Shown here: positions 28,801-40,332 of the stretch, in pieces
Position numbering within the stretch: the first letter of the stretch is position 1
Layout: each line of letters begins with the position of its first letter
Assembly: GCF_001640805.2 (NCBI RefSeq)
Contig: NC_066844.1
Coordinates: forward strand, 7,100,053-7,164,052
DNA length: 64,000 nucleotides
Direction: 5' to 3'
Source: Lates calcarifer
Lineage: Eukaryota; Chordata; Actinopteri; Centropomidae
The notes under the pieces: model-generated
Seen by the model: only the letters and a program-made list of their open reading frames with translations
Told to the model about the DNA's origin: nothing
Databases searched by the model: none
Position numbers and translations under genes: made by a program

Positions 28801-29534
28801 TGTAATGCCAGATCAGGCTGATACCTATAAATGCTTTGCCACAAATGAATATGGACAAGCCATGGTCACAGTTGTTCTGAATGTGATTGCAGGTAAGGGC
28901 TGCTTGCTTGATATTCAGATGAGAAACGAATGCAAGTAATATTATAGAAAGTAATTTAATATTCATATTAAATTCATTATATATGCATAATATATGCATA
29001 TTCAAATATTATTCTCCCTCACCTAAATCAAATTGAGTATTTTTACATCCAAATGTGATGCACCTCTACTCCATATCCTTAAGTGTATTACACTCATTCC
29101 AATATTTACCACTCAAAAGTCCTCTATGTTGTTCAATTGCATGACTGTATAATAATGTACCCTCTTTTCTGCTTTCAGTTGGTTTCAAAAAGAACCAACC
29201 CCAGCAACCAGCAGCAGAAGCCACTGATGGGAACTTCAAGACTGTACTGAAAAGGAAAAGGTAGGTTTGAGTTACTACATTGATGGTGTCCTCTACAGAT
29301 TTCCACGCCTGTTTGACCAATTACCTTATTTTAATTTCTAGTAAGATCCGTCCCAAATCTGAGCAACCTGAAAGAAAAGAGGGGGAGATTGATCCTAAAT
29401 TTTGGGAGCTCTTACTTAGCGCTGATAAGAAAGACTACGAGAGAATTTGTGCAGAGTTTGGGGTCACTGATTTTCGCTGGATGCTCAAGAAACTGAATGA
29501 AATGAAGAAAGAAAGGGAAGAAGAACAAGCTGCG
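25838..29534 (+). CDS. igfn1: copy C exons 1-6: N-terminus, Ig1 and helical motif
   Basis: Exon 1 is MFRRSKAADGTATGQ; exon 2 gives KKSKVPGVMITQFIETLPEG. Ig1 is exons 3-4 (VTWSRNNGDVSDT; DQADTYKCFATNEYG). Exon 5 (82 nt) covers what is two exons in B and D (VGFKKNQPQQPAAE fused to the TDGNFKTVLKRK half). Exon 6 has DPKFWELLLSADKKDYERIC and FRWMLKKL. Confidence 0.87.
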
Positions 29535-32500
29535 GTTTGTGATTTGTGATATTTATACTGATTTGTTTGCTTTTTTAATGACTATGGGACTTGATGTTGA
29601 CTAACAGGAGATAGGTTATGTAACCATTCATTTGAAATAAAGTCCATTTCCTTTCTGCTTGATACTTATTTCTCATTCTGTTTTTGTCCCAGTTTGTCAA
29701 AAACCTGTCTAACCTGAAACCTATTCAGGTCAATGCTGATGGTACTGCATCTTTTGAGATTGACATGGACCTTCTTGACCCAAGCAGCTCAATCTTCCTG
29801 TATAAGGTTAGTGCTGAACAAAATTATAACTTTGCAGCCCTACAACATAACACTGGATAATAGATTAAGGAATCACCCAAACTAATCAATCAGAGTCAAC
29901 CTCAATTCCATCCTCCCAGAATTGAAATTACATTTCACCCACAGGATGGTGAAATGGTTCCGTATACCAAGGAGTTGGGAGATAAGATGAAGCACAGCCT
30001 TAAACAAGTGGGAAAAAAGTATATTTTCAGTATGAGGGACCTTATGCCAGAAGATGCTGGACTGTACCAATTGGATGTAGAGGATGTGAATATGTTTTCC
30101 ACTGAATTTAAAAGTAAGTTTTACACTTGCACACATGGCCAATTAGTAGCCTTAATTAAAGCAAAAGAGGAAAATGTTTTGATACATAAGATGAAAAACC
30201 CCTAATTAAAATAAATGGTATCAACTTAATCATCATTCAGGCAAATGTATCAAACAATTTTAATATTAAACTAATCACTTGTTATTTTTCAGTCCCAATG
30301 GTGGATTTCTTGGTGAAAATTCAAGAAGTGAAGGCAAAGGAGAGAGAGGATGCTGTGTTTGAGTGTGTCCTGTCAAATCCATTCTCCAAGATATTGTGGT
30401 TTGGCAAGAATGTGCCATTGGAGCAAGGGGATAAATACGATATTGAGGTTTCAGAGGACAAGCTCATTCACAGGCTGGTGGTCAAAGACTGCATGGTGGT
30501 AGACAAAGGAATTTATTCTGCCTGCGCAGGAATAAAATCATGCAATGCATGGCTTGTTGTTGAAGGTAAGATATACTCTATCAATAGACCAACTGATAAT
30601 ACTCAAGAATGTATAATAATAATGGTTTGCAATGGAATAATAATGATACCTGATTTGTCTTACCAATTATGGCTTCTAATTATGATAATATGGCATTTTT
30701 AACTCACTGCAAACTCCTATTTTTTCCAAATCAGCTGACAAAGATGCACAAAAGGGAAAAAAATCAGCAAGGAAAACAACAAGGGCAGGAGGATCTGGAA
30801 TGGACTTGCAGAAGGTTGCCCAAGAGCAACAAGCAAAATTAGAGAAGGTAAGAGAAGAGAGAAAAGAACAGATTAAAGCCGCTAAAGAAGCTGCAGCAGC
30901 TGCACCTCCACCTGAAACCCCTGCAGCTCCTGCACCCACTCCAGCTGCACCTTCAGCACCAAAAGAACCAAGTAAGAATGCCGGCAGTAAGGTTTATTAA
31001 ACAGGATTTGGAATTCACAAACAACAAAGTCATATTATCAAGTCATTATAAATGCAGACTCCTGAATGTTAATCAGCACAGAGGTCCATCAATTCTAATG
31101 TGATAAATAAAACTGTACTTCCTGACATGAATATTATTCATTTATTTAGGTGGTTCGTTATTTGGTAATTCTATCCTGTTTCATCCTATTTAGTCGATGT
31201 TAATCTCTATCTCTCTTTCTAAGCAAATCTCATAGTTTGTACAATAAGCAACATAAATGTTGGATCTACATAATTTTGTATACTGCAGTGGTTTGGGGGA
31301 AAGTCAATAATTACTTATTGTTTTAACAGTTAATCAATGAATTGATCAGTTAATTGACAGATGATGAATCAAAAAAAATTTTTTTTTCCAATTTTTTAGC
31401 TAAAATAAAGAGATTGAGATTAACTGATAAGGAAATTAACTGTTAGTTGTAGCCCTAATAATTATAATAATGGGAACCTGTGTTGCATCAGTTTGCATGT
31501 AATACTTGCTATGATAATTTGTGATATGGCAACCATTCACTAGTTTTTTAATGGTTCATAGAAATAGTGGATGAACCAGCAGCAGTGGCTCCACCGGCTG
31601 TAGAGGTTGCAAGCATTGGTAAGAAATTTGAATGGATTTGATTCTTTGGTTCTGCATGCAATCAAAGATAATATGACAGCAATGTCACATATAATGGCTT
31701 CAATTGTCAGTTTGTTTTATAGGCTTCAAAAGTTGTTTCAATTGCTACGGAGGACGCTGTAATGTTTTGACATATTTTATGTTGTGTTGTCAGCTCATTA
31801 TGTGATTGGCTGTCTTCATGGTCAGATATTTCATAATGATATACTGCTAATTTAGATGGCAAGACCGACAGGTTGACATGCTGCTCCACAATTGTGCACT
31901 GTGGTCTGCATCTTCCTGACTGACTAAATGTCAATTCTGTTAGCACGCTGTAGTTTTTAAGATATTTAAGATTATATTTTCCCCACAATTCTATAAGCAA
32001 CCACTGATTCATTTTACTGTCATATGGAAATCAACTTGCAGACATTTAAAACATGCCTGAGTCAGGTGAGCCGTCTCAGTTAACATTATGCCTGGTCTTA
32101 TCGTTAATGCACTTTAGTGTCAGTGTAAGTGCAGACTGTTTGGGACGGATGTCAATACAAAACATGATCTTTACATGGAGCACCTATCTAAAGCCAGTAA
32201 GTTCACTGTCAGCTGTCTTTTACACTCCCTTCCAGACACATTAAGTCATTTAAAAATACCTCTGTACATTCAAAATTGACATATTGAAAATGGCAAAGAA
32301 ACATGATTCTGGAAGCAGCTGACAGTAGGCTGTAACATTAGCAGTTTTATTAGCTGTTTCAGTAAGTCCTATTGGAGCAAGGGGATTTATAACTATATTT
32401 ATAAAAACTTTAGGAGAAAATAACAACGCCCATGGGGCACTGTAATGAAGAATGTCCTATCGCCAAGTTCAACTTCCTGTGTTGTATCTTGAGTACACTT

Positions 32501-35500
32501 ACTCTGCTTGTTTGTTACTGTCTGTAAGCTGGAAAAACACATTCACAACATATGACACAGTGGCATACTTTGGAAAATGGTCAGGGGTAATGTAATAAAA
32601 CATGAAAAAAGACAGCATCACATGTCATTGAATTGCACAACAGAACCAAACAGATAATAATCTAAAATGTTTTCATGCTGTCTGTGATTGATGATAGGTC
32701 AATCAGACAAAACACCAACAGCAGCTGGAGATTCAGGTAGTGGTAAGAGAGACACATAACAGTGGAGCATACAAAACTGAAGGAGTAAATCAAGTTTAAA
32801 TGACTTACTGTTGTTATTGCTGTTATCCACTTAGCTGAGGAAGCCAGTGGCAGTGAAAGGCTTGATCAACCACATGCAGATGCAGGAGGTGGTATGCCAG
32901 ATTTTCAATACTAAAAATGTACAACAGTAACACAGATATTAAAAGACTAATAAAAGACTAATAAAATAACATTTTATTTGCTTTAGTAACACAAGAGTTT
33001 TTAAAATAGCAAAATTATTTATTTGCATAATTTCTTTTAGGAATTTAAATTCACCTTATTTTCTCTTTAAGTCAGATACCAGTACAGAAATGGGAAGGTG
33101 TGAAATAACACAACAAATTCCTTTGTAACCAGCATGTGGAAATACATTGTTAATATACTATCCCAATATACTACTGAGCCAAAGACCCTCACTAAGCAAA
33201 TGTGTTTACGTCTTCGTAGAGACTCTTCTGAGTCCATCTGGTTTCTGTTAACAAAGTTTGCAAAGCTTTACGTTTGCTGCTTGTTATTGTGCTTGCTTTT
33301 CATGTCATTAACATGGTTTGTACTATAACTTGTGTTTATAGTAACCTTTCTAACCAAATAATGCTGATCTAATATGTAAGTCAGGCACTGTATTAGTTAT
33401 TGTATTCTGCAGTGCATTTATTAAAAAAACAAAAACATAATGTTGTTGCAGTTGAAGTTACAGTTATATAATAATATATATATATATATAATATATATAT
33501 ATAATTTGTTATTACATGCTGCACAATGTCTTGGAAGGTTTGGAAGTTCTATCACAAACCTTTCAAAACATATAGCAGTGACCTGTATGCAAAACACAAC
33601 AATGACCTTACTCATAGGGAATCAGTGATACTGATTAAGTTTATCTACTTTATTTCTTTATTTCTGCTTTATTTATTTTTATCTTAATGAGTAGAATTTG
33701 AAAGCATATATCTAGGTAATTCACTTTTTCCTTGTGTATTTTTATACAGTATAAACATGCAGTAGTCCTACACTGAAAGCTGCATCCCATCCAATGAATA
33801 TGCAAAAGGGAGAGTAACTTTGTGTTTTATGTTGCCCAGAGCCTGGAATTACCTGTGGACTCTCCGATATTTATGCTCTTCGTGGACAGCCGGCTGAATT
33901 AAACGTGAAGATGAACATGGACTGTGATGGTGCATGGTTTAAAGATGGAGAGCAGGTAAAGTCCATAAATAATTATACTTACATGTTCATCTGACATTTT
34001 GTGAATTTATCTAACACTTTCATTTAGCGTAACCAAGTGCAAATATAAGACAAGCTTTCAATCTCTACATTGCCAACATTATGTACATCCTACTGTATAA
34101 CGCACAGAGTAACAATTTGTCTTCCATTCACTTTTGATTTGGTAGTTAAACTCAGGTCCTGGGGTCACCATAACCAAAGATGGAACTTCTCACAAGCTGA
34201 CAATTACAAGCTGCAGAGACGATGATTCTGGACTTTATCGTTTTGTATCAGGGGAACTCAGTACACAAGGAAAGGTCACTATTGGAGGTATAATTTATTT
34301 CCTCATATTACAGAATATGTATGAAATGGCACAACTGTTTCAGTGCATTAAACTGAATTATACTTTGTGCTTTATAGACGTACCTGAATTTGACCCAGAC
34401 GACCTTCACAAGTTCTCCAAACCTGTGATTGTTAGAGTGGGGCAGAACGCTGCTTTCAAGATGCCCTTTGCTCCTCAGGAATCATTAACGATCAGCTGGT
34501 TTAAGGATGGCACAGAGGTCAAAGACGGAGGAGGAGTTAAAATCATGAAGGAGCCCAATCACAGCCGACTGCTGCTCAGAGACTGCCTGCGGACAGACAC
34601 AGGGGAAATAAAGATCCAACTCAAAAACCCATTTGGGGCTGTGGAGGCCACATCTCAGCTTATTGTGCTTGGTATAAAATAGACAGATATAATAAGAAAA
34701 GTTTGAAATACTGAGACACTCACACCTCACTAAGCATCATTTTTGTGTGACTACATTTTTAGTTTAGTGAATTTTGTGAATTTCCCACAAGTGGGATAAA
34801 TAAAGTCTAGCTTATCTTATCTTACATTTAAAATTTAACACAATGATTTTTCAACAGATCGTCCGGGTCCACCGGAGGGTCCAGTGGAGACTGTTGAAAC
34901 CACCTCATCTATAATTGAGATTAAATGGAACCCCCCCAAAGACGATGGTGGCTCGGCTGTCACCAACTATATTATAGAGCGGCAGCCGACACGACAGAAT
35001 CTGTGGACGAAACTTGGGGACGTCTCAGCTGACAAGACCTCCTTCAGAGACAGGAATGTGACTCATGGAAAGAAATACAACTATCGCATCTATGCTGAAA
35101 ACCCGGAGGGCCTCAGCGACGCCCTGGAGACAGCTGATAGCATTATGGCTGGCATAATGAGTGAGCACAGCAAAAAGAAGTCTCATTTAGCATTCCTCAG
35201 CAATTCTCATGTTATTCTCCCTCAGGTTTTAATAAATGAAAATGCCTTTGGATAGGTTTTGTGATTGTTTCAAATTGTTTATCACTAGCACTATTTAGCT
35301 GCTGTAGAAAGCACACCTTTTATCATTGCTATAATAGTTGCTCTATCTCCAGGAAGAATTGTTTGCAATATCCTGCAGTAATAACATGCAGATGCCCTTA
35401 ATTTATTACTCACTTACTTGCTGTCCTTATTTCAATAATTAGACTATTTGTCATTCCTTAGTACTCTCTGGTCCACCTGGTGCCCCCAAAGTGGTGAGTG

Positions 35501-38496
35501 CATCTAAGACCTGTATCAATTTGACCTGGACCCCCCCAGAGGACGACAAAGGGGTACCAATAATTGGTTATCAACTGGAGAAACGGAAGAAGGACACAAA
35601 TCAGTGGATTGCTCTCAACACACTTAATGAGCCAATTGAAGGTTTGTCAGAAAAACAAAAGCTATATTATTCCATTCTAATTACAGGAAAATTTACTTCT
35701 TTTTCATAACTTTTTTCTTTGCTGTGTCATTCATCTAATTTCCAGGCATGAAATATGCAGTTAAAGATGTCACTGAGGGTGCAGAGTACGAGTTCAGGGT
35801 TTCAGCAATCAATGAGTCAGGAGCTGGAGATCCAAGCCCTCCATCTGAAATGGTGTGTGCAAAGAATCCCAACAGTAAGTACCTTCGCTGTGCATATTAA
35901 TTTTGCCACAACTTTGTTGTTATCACACACATAGTTTGTTGCCTGTCTGCATCTCATGCGTTTGTGTGTTTTCCACCCAGTGAGACCTTGTTTTAAAGAC
36001 CCAGAGGACTTCATAGTTGTCAGAGCAGGAAACTCTGTTCGTGTCAAAATTTGCTATGAGGTATGAATAAACCGAAAATCTAGTTTGCATACAGAGTCCT
36101 TCTTCGTCACTATAAATCAGTTCCACATTTTGAATTGTATAACCCCATTCCAGCCATGTCATATTCTTGAGTGATGAATTTACCACAGTGTGACATGACT
36201 GCATATGCCTCACCACTTTATCTCATTTATCTGACATTGATATCTCCAGGCTGAACCTCCACCACAGATCACTTGGCTGAGGGATGATGAGCCAATATCC
36301 CCGTGGATTAATATTATCAATACAGAGGGAATGTCTCAGCTTGTCATTCCCTCATCAAAGCGGTCAGATTCAGCCATCTACACTATCAAAGCCAAAAACT
36401 CTATGGGCGAGGCTTCATTTGACATTGAGGTTAGAGTCACAGGTAAGGATGAGTAGCAAGAGCATCTGTGAAAATGGCAAATGGCAGTTATCTTGTGCTG
36501 ATATTAACTTATGTAGTCTCCTCAGTTCTTTAAATTAGGAACTCATTTGATTAAAATGAGGACCTAATTTACTTGCCTGCATTGTGTTCCTCTGGTCAGG
36601 GAACATCAGTTACATCAACAGTAAGTGGGTTATATTTTCCCCAATTAAATGCCAATAACACAAAAATGTATTGGCAACCCAGTGTCAAACCCTAATTAAT
36701 ACTGAACACTTCCAGGTGGAATGAGAAACATAATTCTTACTGTGCAATATCCAGTAATAGGATATGATTAACTCATAACAGCTGTTAAATTCAAATGCAA
36801 TCAAAGACCCACATAAGCCTGAAATGTCTCTTGAGTATGATAAGATTACATTTAGGTTAAGGTTTAAGCAACAGATTTTTTCCTCTCTCAGTAACATAAT
36901 CTGCATCTTATCATATCTGTGGCCAGATGAACCCAAAACCCCTGGCCCAGTGGAGTTGGAGCAAACAGTCCAAGGCAAAGTGGTGGTATCATGGGCTCCC
37001 TCTCCAGACCAGGAGCTCGATGACCGCCTGTGCTACATGGTGTCTCAACACGACTCCAACACCAGAGTGTGGAAGACTGTGGCAGACCGCCTCTTCACTA
37101 ACACATACACAGCCATCAACATCCTTCCTGGGATAGAGTATCATTTCCGGATCTTCGCCAAGAACGACATGGGCCTCTCAGATCCATCTCAGTCACCTAC
37201 ATGGGGTGCCAACAGCAACAGAGGTGTGTTTTTTTACAGGTCCACTTCAGTTCAATTTGATCATGCAATTACAGTAAACTAAGCCATACTGCACATTGGT
37301 GACAATTTCTAAGTTTAATCATTTGTACTTAATTTGTTCAAATGTTGCACAGTATATTCTACACTAAAGATGGAATAACAGGCTGTGGACTGTGGAATCA
37401 TTCTATACCATTATGTGATATCTAGCATTAATGATAGCTGAATAATTCAGCTTTTTTGTTTGAAAGACATTTTTATCATCAAACACATCAACATTTCCAT
37501 GATAAACCTGCTACAGGAACTACAGTGTAGAATTCACCAGACTTTTGAACAGTCATACCATTTGAACATCTCTTGTGTTGTATGTTCCCCTATAACTCCC
37601 TTGGTTTCACTAATTAGTCACTGTGCAGTATGTGTTCCATGAGAGTTCACCAACACCTGGCCTTGCTGTTTCAAAAAAAAGGCAAGGGGACTGTCCTATC
37701 CCATAGAGCCCAAACAATAATAAATTTGTAAAGCTGATGCTGATACCAATAAGGATATCAAATCGATATGTGAGTTGTGGTACTTGACAGTACTAACTCT
37801 ATGGGGAATCTGTCAGTGTGGTGGTTAAATTTCAGTGTATGTAAAAAGCCCTGTACCTATATTTTCTGCATTTTTCTCCAATTCTGAAGTGTGTTCCCAA
37901 GCATTAATCTTGCTTTTTAAAATGTATAATCAATTCAGTGAGTGTAAGCTGGAACCTGCTGTATGAACTCTAGGTAGTACAAATTTTAAATCCTAAACAT
38001 TTTTTCGATTCTTGTACCATGTAACCTAAAAACTAAATTTCTTCCCATTCCTTTCCATTTCCATTTAAGTTCCTTTATCTTCAAATGGGATTAATTCAAC
38101 AGCGGTCTGCTTCGAGAGGCCTCCATCCATCTTGGTCCCTCTGAAAGTCCACACTCCACCTAAAGGTTATCAAGTCTTCATGACATGTGCTGTCCGAGGA
38201 TGCCCTACGCCAAGTGTATCCTGGTACCTGAATGACGTCTGCATCAACTCAGACAACAACTACTACATCACCAACTCATTTGGTGTGTGCTCAATGTATA
38301 TCCTCAGAGTCCGACCAAAGGACAGCGGTGAATATAAGGTGGTTGCAGTCAACTCTTTCGGCAAGGCGGAGTGCTCCACTAAACTTATTGTTAGAGGTAA
38401 GGTTTAACTTTAAGTGTTGATTTTGTTTTTCCAGAGGTGTGTGCTACAATTTATCCTCATGATTGTTTTTCTTTCTGTTTCTTCTCCACAGATTAA
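25838..38496 (+). CDS. igfn1: igfn1 tandem copy C, complete but rearranged (24 coding exons, 1230 aa)
   Basis: Exons: 25838-25883, 27098-27220, 27662-27801, 28793-28892, 29179-29260, 29342-29534, 29693-29806, 29945-30113, 30293-30565, 30735-30971, 31562-31618, 32698-32736, 32835-32888, 33840-33955, 34146-34287, 34378-34671, 34858-35160, 35462-35641, 35746-35874, 35981-36060, 36250-36442, 36927-37223, 38070-38396, 38492-38496 (total 3693 nt). Domains by residue: head 1-15, VPGV segment 16-56, Ig1 57-136, spacer 137-163, helical motif 164-228, Ig2 229-322, Ig3 323-413, linker 414-542, Ig4 543-628, Ig5 629-726, FN3-1 727-827, FN3-2 828-930, Ig6 931-1021, FN3-4 1022-1120, Ig7 1121-1229. The FN3-3 exon of the other copies is absent. 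The N-terminal spacer is one exon instead of two. The donor after 27801 is GC. It is the most divergent copy by eye, yet it has no stops or frameshifts, so it appears functional. Confidence 0.9.
29693..30565 (+). CDS. igfn1: copy C exons 7-9: Ig2 and Ig3
   Basis: Ig2 is two exons with the same phase 0 junction (IFLYK|DGEMVPY). Its second exon is 6 nt longer than in B and D. Ig3 is the 273-nt exon 9 (EREDAVFECVLS; ILWFGKNVPLEQGDKYDI; GIKSCNAWLVVE). Confidence 0.87.
30735..32888 (+). CDS. igfn1: copy C exons 10-13: Ala/Pro linker on four small exons
   Basis: Exon 10 begins like copy B (KKSARKTTRAGGSG, then a QEQQAKLEKVREERKEQ helix) but turns into an Ala/Pro stretch (AAAAAPPPETPAAPAPTPAA). Exons 11, 12 and 13 (57, 39 and 54 nt) are all phase 1-1 and multiples of three, so each could be an optional cassette. 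The RAGP/RTGP motif that ends the linker in B and D is missing. The three small exons rest on splice-site and phase evidence only. Confidence 0.72.
31310..31450 (+). mobile_element. hAT-like MITE fragment in copy C intron
   Basis: AGTTAATCAATGAATTGATCAGTTAATTGACAGATGATG, followed after an A/T-rich core by GTTAGTTGTAGCCCTA, is the decayed terminus of the teleost GCAACTA/GATTAATCG repeat family also seen at 15.97 and 42.2 kb. Confidence 0.45.
33840..34671 (+). CDS. igfn1: copy C exons 14-16: Ig4 and Ig5
   Basis: Exon 14 (116 nt) begins EPGITCGLSDIYALRGQPAE and ends with AWFKDGEQ in phase 0. Exon 15 (142 nt) finishes Ig4 (DDDSGLYRFVSGE). Exon 16 (294 nt) is Ig5 (DVPEFDPDDLHKF; ISWFKDGTEVKDGGG; KIQLKNPFGAVEA). 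Confidence 0.87.
34755..34830 (+). mobile_element. retroelement 3'-tail-like repeat in copy C intron
   Basis: GTGAATTTCCCACAAGTGGGATAAATAAAG followed by (CTTAT)n repeats is the typical end of a common teleost LINE/SINE tail. A second copy lies in opposite orientation near 42922-42975. Confidence 0.45.
34858..35874 (+). CDS. igfn1: copy C exons 17-19: FN3-1 and FN3-2 (FN3-3 absent)
   Basis: FN3-1 is exon 17 (PGPPEGPVETVE; KWNPPKDDGGSAVTNYIIER). FN3-2 is exons 18-19 (LSGPPGAPKVVSASKTC; GMKYAVKDVTEGAEYEFRVS). The next exon is already Ig6. The 106-nt intron between them leaves no room for the roughly 306-nt PPGKV-type FN3 exon. Confidence 0.88.
35981..38496 (+). CDS. igfn1: copy C exons 20-24: Ig6, FN3-4, Ig7 and stop
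   Basis: Ig6: exons 20-21 (FKDPEDFIVVRAGNSV; ITWLRDDEPISPW). FN3-4: exon 22 (EPKTPGPVELEQTVQGK; DDRLCYMVSQHDS). Ig7: exon 23, where two cysteines found in the other copies are replaced (QVFMTC for ECYMSC, SFGVC for TCGVC). Exon 24: D plus TAA. An AATAAA follows at 38787-38792. Confidence 0.87.
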
Positions 38497-38786
38497 AATG
38501 TCATGAATGTTTTATGAAACTTTTCCTCTCACAGAGATATTCTGGAAAGTAAGGAAACTGAATATTTTAATTTACTGCAAAGACTGCATTGAAATAATGT
38601 GACACTGTTATGGAAAGAGCTGGTAAAATCATCTAAAATGGTCTCAATAGTAGCTTATTTTATTTTGAAATGCAACTGATTTACAATTGTCACCCTGTCA
38701 TCAGAAATAATAACTATTCAATCTAAATGAAGTGACAAACTATAGCACAAAGACATCTGTCATGCGTTAAAGCTCTGAACAACTGC

Positions 38787-38792
38787 AATAAA
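38787..38792 (+). terminator. polyadenylation signal of copy C
   Basis: AATAAA occurs about 290 nt after the copy C stop codon and is the first such hexamer in the 3' UTR. Confidence 0.55.
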
Positions 38793-40244
38793 TCAGCAAA
38801 CAGACATCTGTGTAATGTACTTATTTGCCTCATTTTGTCACTGAATTCACCCTTATCACTTATTTTTCAAGTAGTCTTCACTACCTTCACTGACAAAAAC
38901 AAACTGAGTCACCATCGTTAAAGCAACAGATGTTTCCAAGATATGTTTACCAGCAGCACATGGCTCCAATATCGGAGCCCATGACACCAATACACATCAC
39001 AGTGCACATTTTCATTGCTTTTCCATATACATGTCAACCTGAGCTTCCCAGTAAATTGTAGAGTATCGTAGCCTGCAAATGTTAAATTAGTCCTGCTTAT
39101 AGTGACAGTCATATAACCATTAGAGGAAGAGCTTTACGCAAGAAACCATATTTAACTGTTCATACATATAGATCTGAAAGATATACACATACATGCACAC
39201 ATACATCCACTAACACATACTATATAATACAAGATAAATCAAGTCCATACTGCACACATCTGACATCTACAGCACATAGAATTGCTGCTGGATTTAAACT
39301 TTTCACTAAACACACACAGCCAATATGCCTACTAATAACATTATATTCACAGATGTAAAGTAATGCAGCAGCGCTCATCTTACCTCATCTCCTCCGCCAG
39401 GTCAGAGGTGACATTTGTGTTTATTCTCTGCTCGTGTCATGAAGCTTTTCTTGCGGTTATGTCACCGTCCCTTTTTATGAGGTTGGGGTGACTATTCAAA
39501 CTGTCTGGATAAGTCATGCTTGTTTAACCTCTGACAATGTGAACATGAAATCCTGCTCAGTACATTGAGTACAACACTCCAGCACCATGAGCAACCATCT
39601 TTTTATATTACCACCAAAGGCCCAGTGTGACTCACTAAATACCACGGGCATGCTGCGAGAATTTCCGTTGACACTTTTGGATGCTAATTGGAACGGCCAT
39701 TTCATTCACATCAACCAGAGATTATCTTACTAAATAAAATGGCTCACGTTAATGTTTACTGACCAATGAAATCCACAGTGGAGCGATCATATTACTTAAG
39801 ACCTTGTGAAGCTGCCAGTCAAAAGCTTTTGGTTAGATGCTTATTGTGGACACATGAACCATAAAAGTCTCAACTATGAAGAACAAGTACAGTAATAACC
39901 ATCACTACTGAAATTGACAATGATATTTTGCTAGAATTCACCATAGTTTTCCCTACATCTGACAGACTGTGACTCCTGATATATAATAGTGCTAATAGAT
40001 GACGTTCCTGGTGTCTTTATATTGTCAACAGTAATGGTAGAGAAGTGTTGAGTGAATGTGACTGATACCAGATTAAATGAACTGTCATAATGTATTTCCA
40101 GGTCCAACTGCAAAGTGATCACTTTCATAGGGACGGGTAAGACGAACCACCAGCCTTTACCACTGCTGTAATACGGGTTTTTACCAACTACATTTCAACC
40201 ATGTATGGGTTTCTATGCACTCCAAAATTTTATCACCGAACCAA

Positions 40245-40332
40245 AAGGGGCGTCACCTTTGAAATATTGGATAGAGTGAGATAGAGAGTACAAGCTGAAG
40301 ACGGACAGCTGAACGTAGACGACGAAGAACTG
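40245..40332 (+). promoter_or_regulatory. candidate 5' non-coding exon of copy D
   Basis: A purine-rich segment ends GAAGAACTGGAA|GTAAGTCTG, a near-perfect donor. Copy D has a strong acceptor (TTCTTTGTGTTTCAG ending 43415) 50 nt upstream of its ATG, so a non-coding upstream exon is expected. The assignment is inferred and the exon start unknown. Confidence 0.3.
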
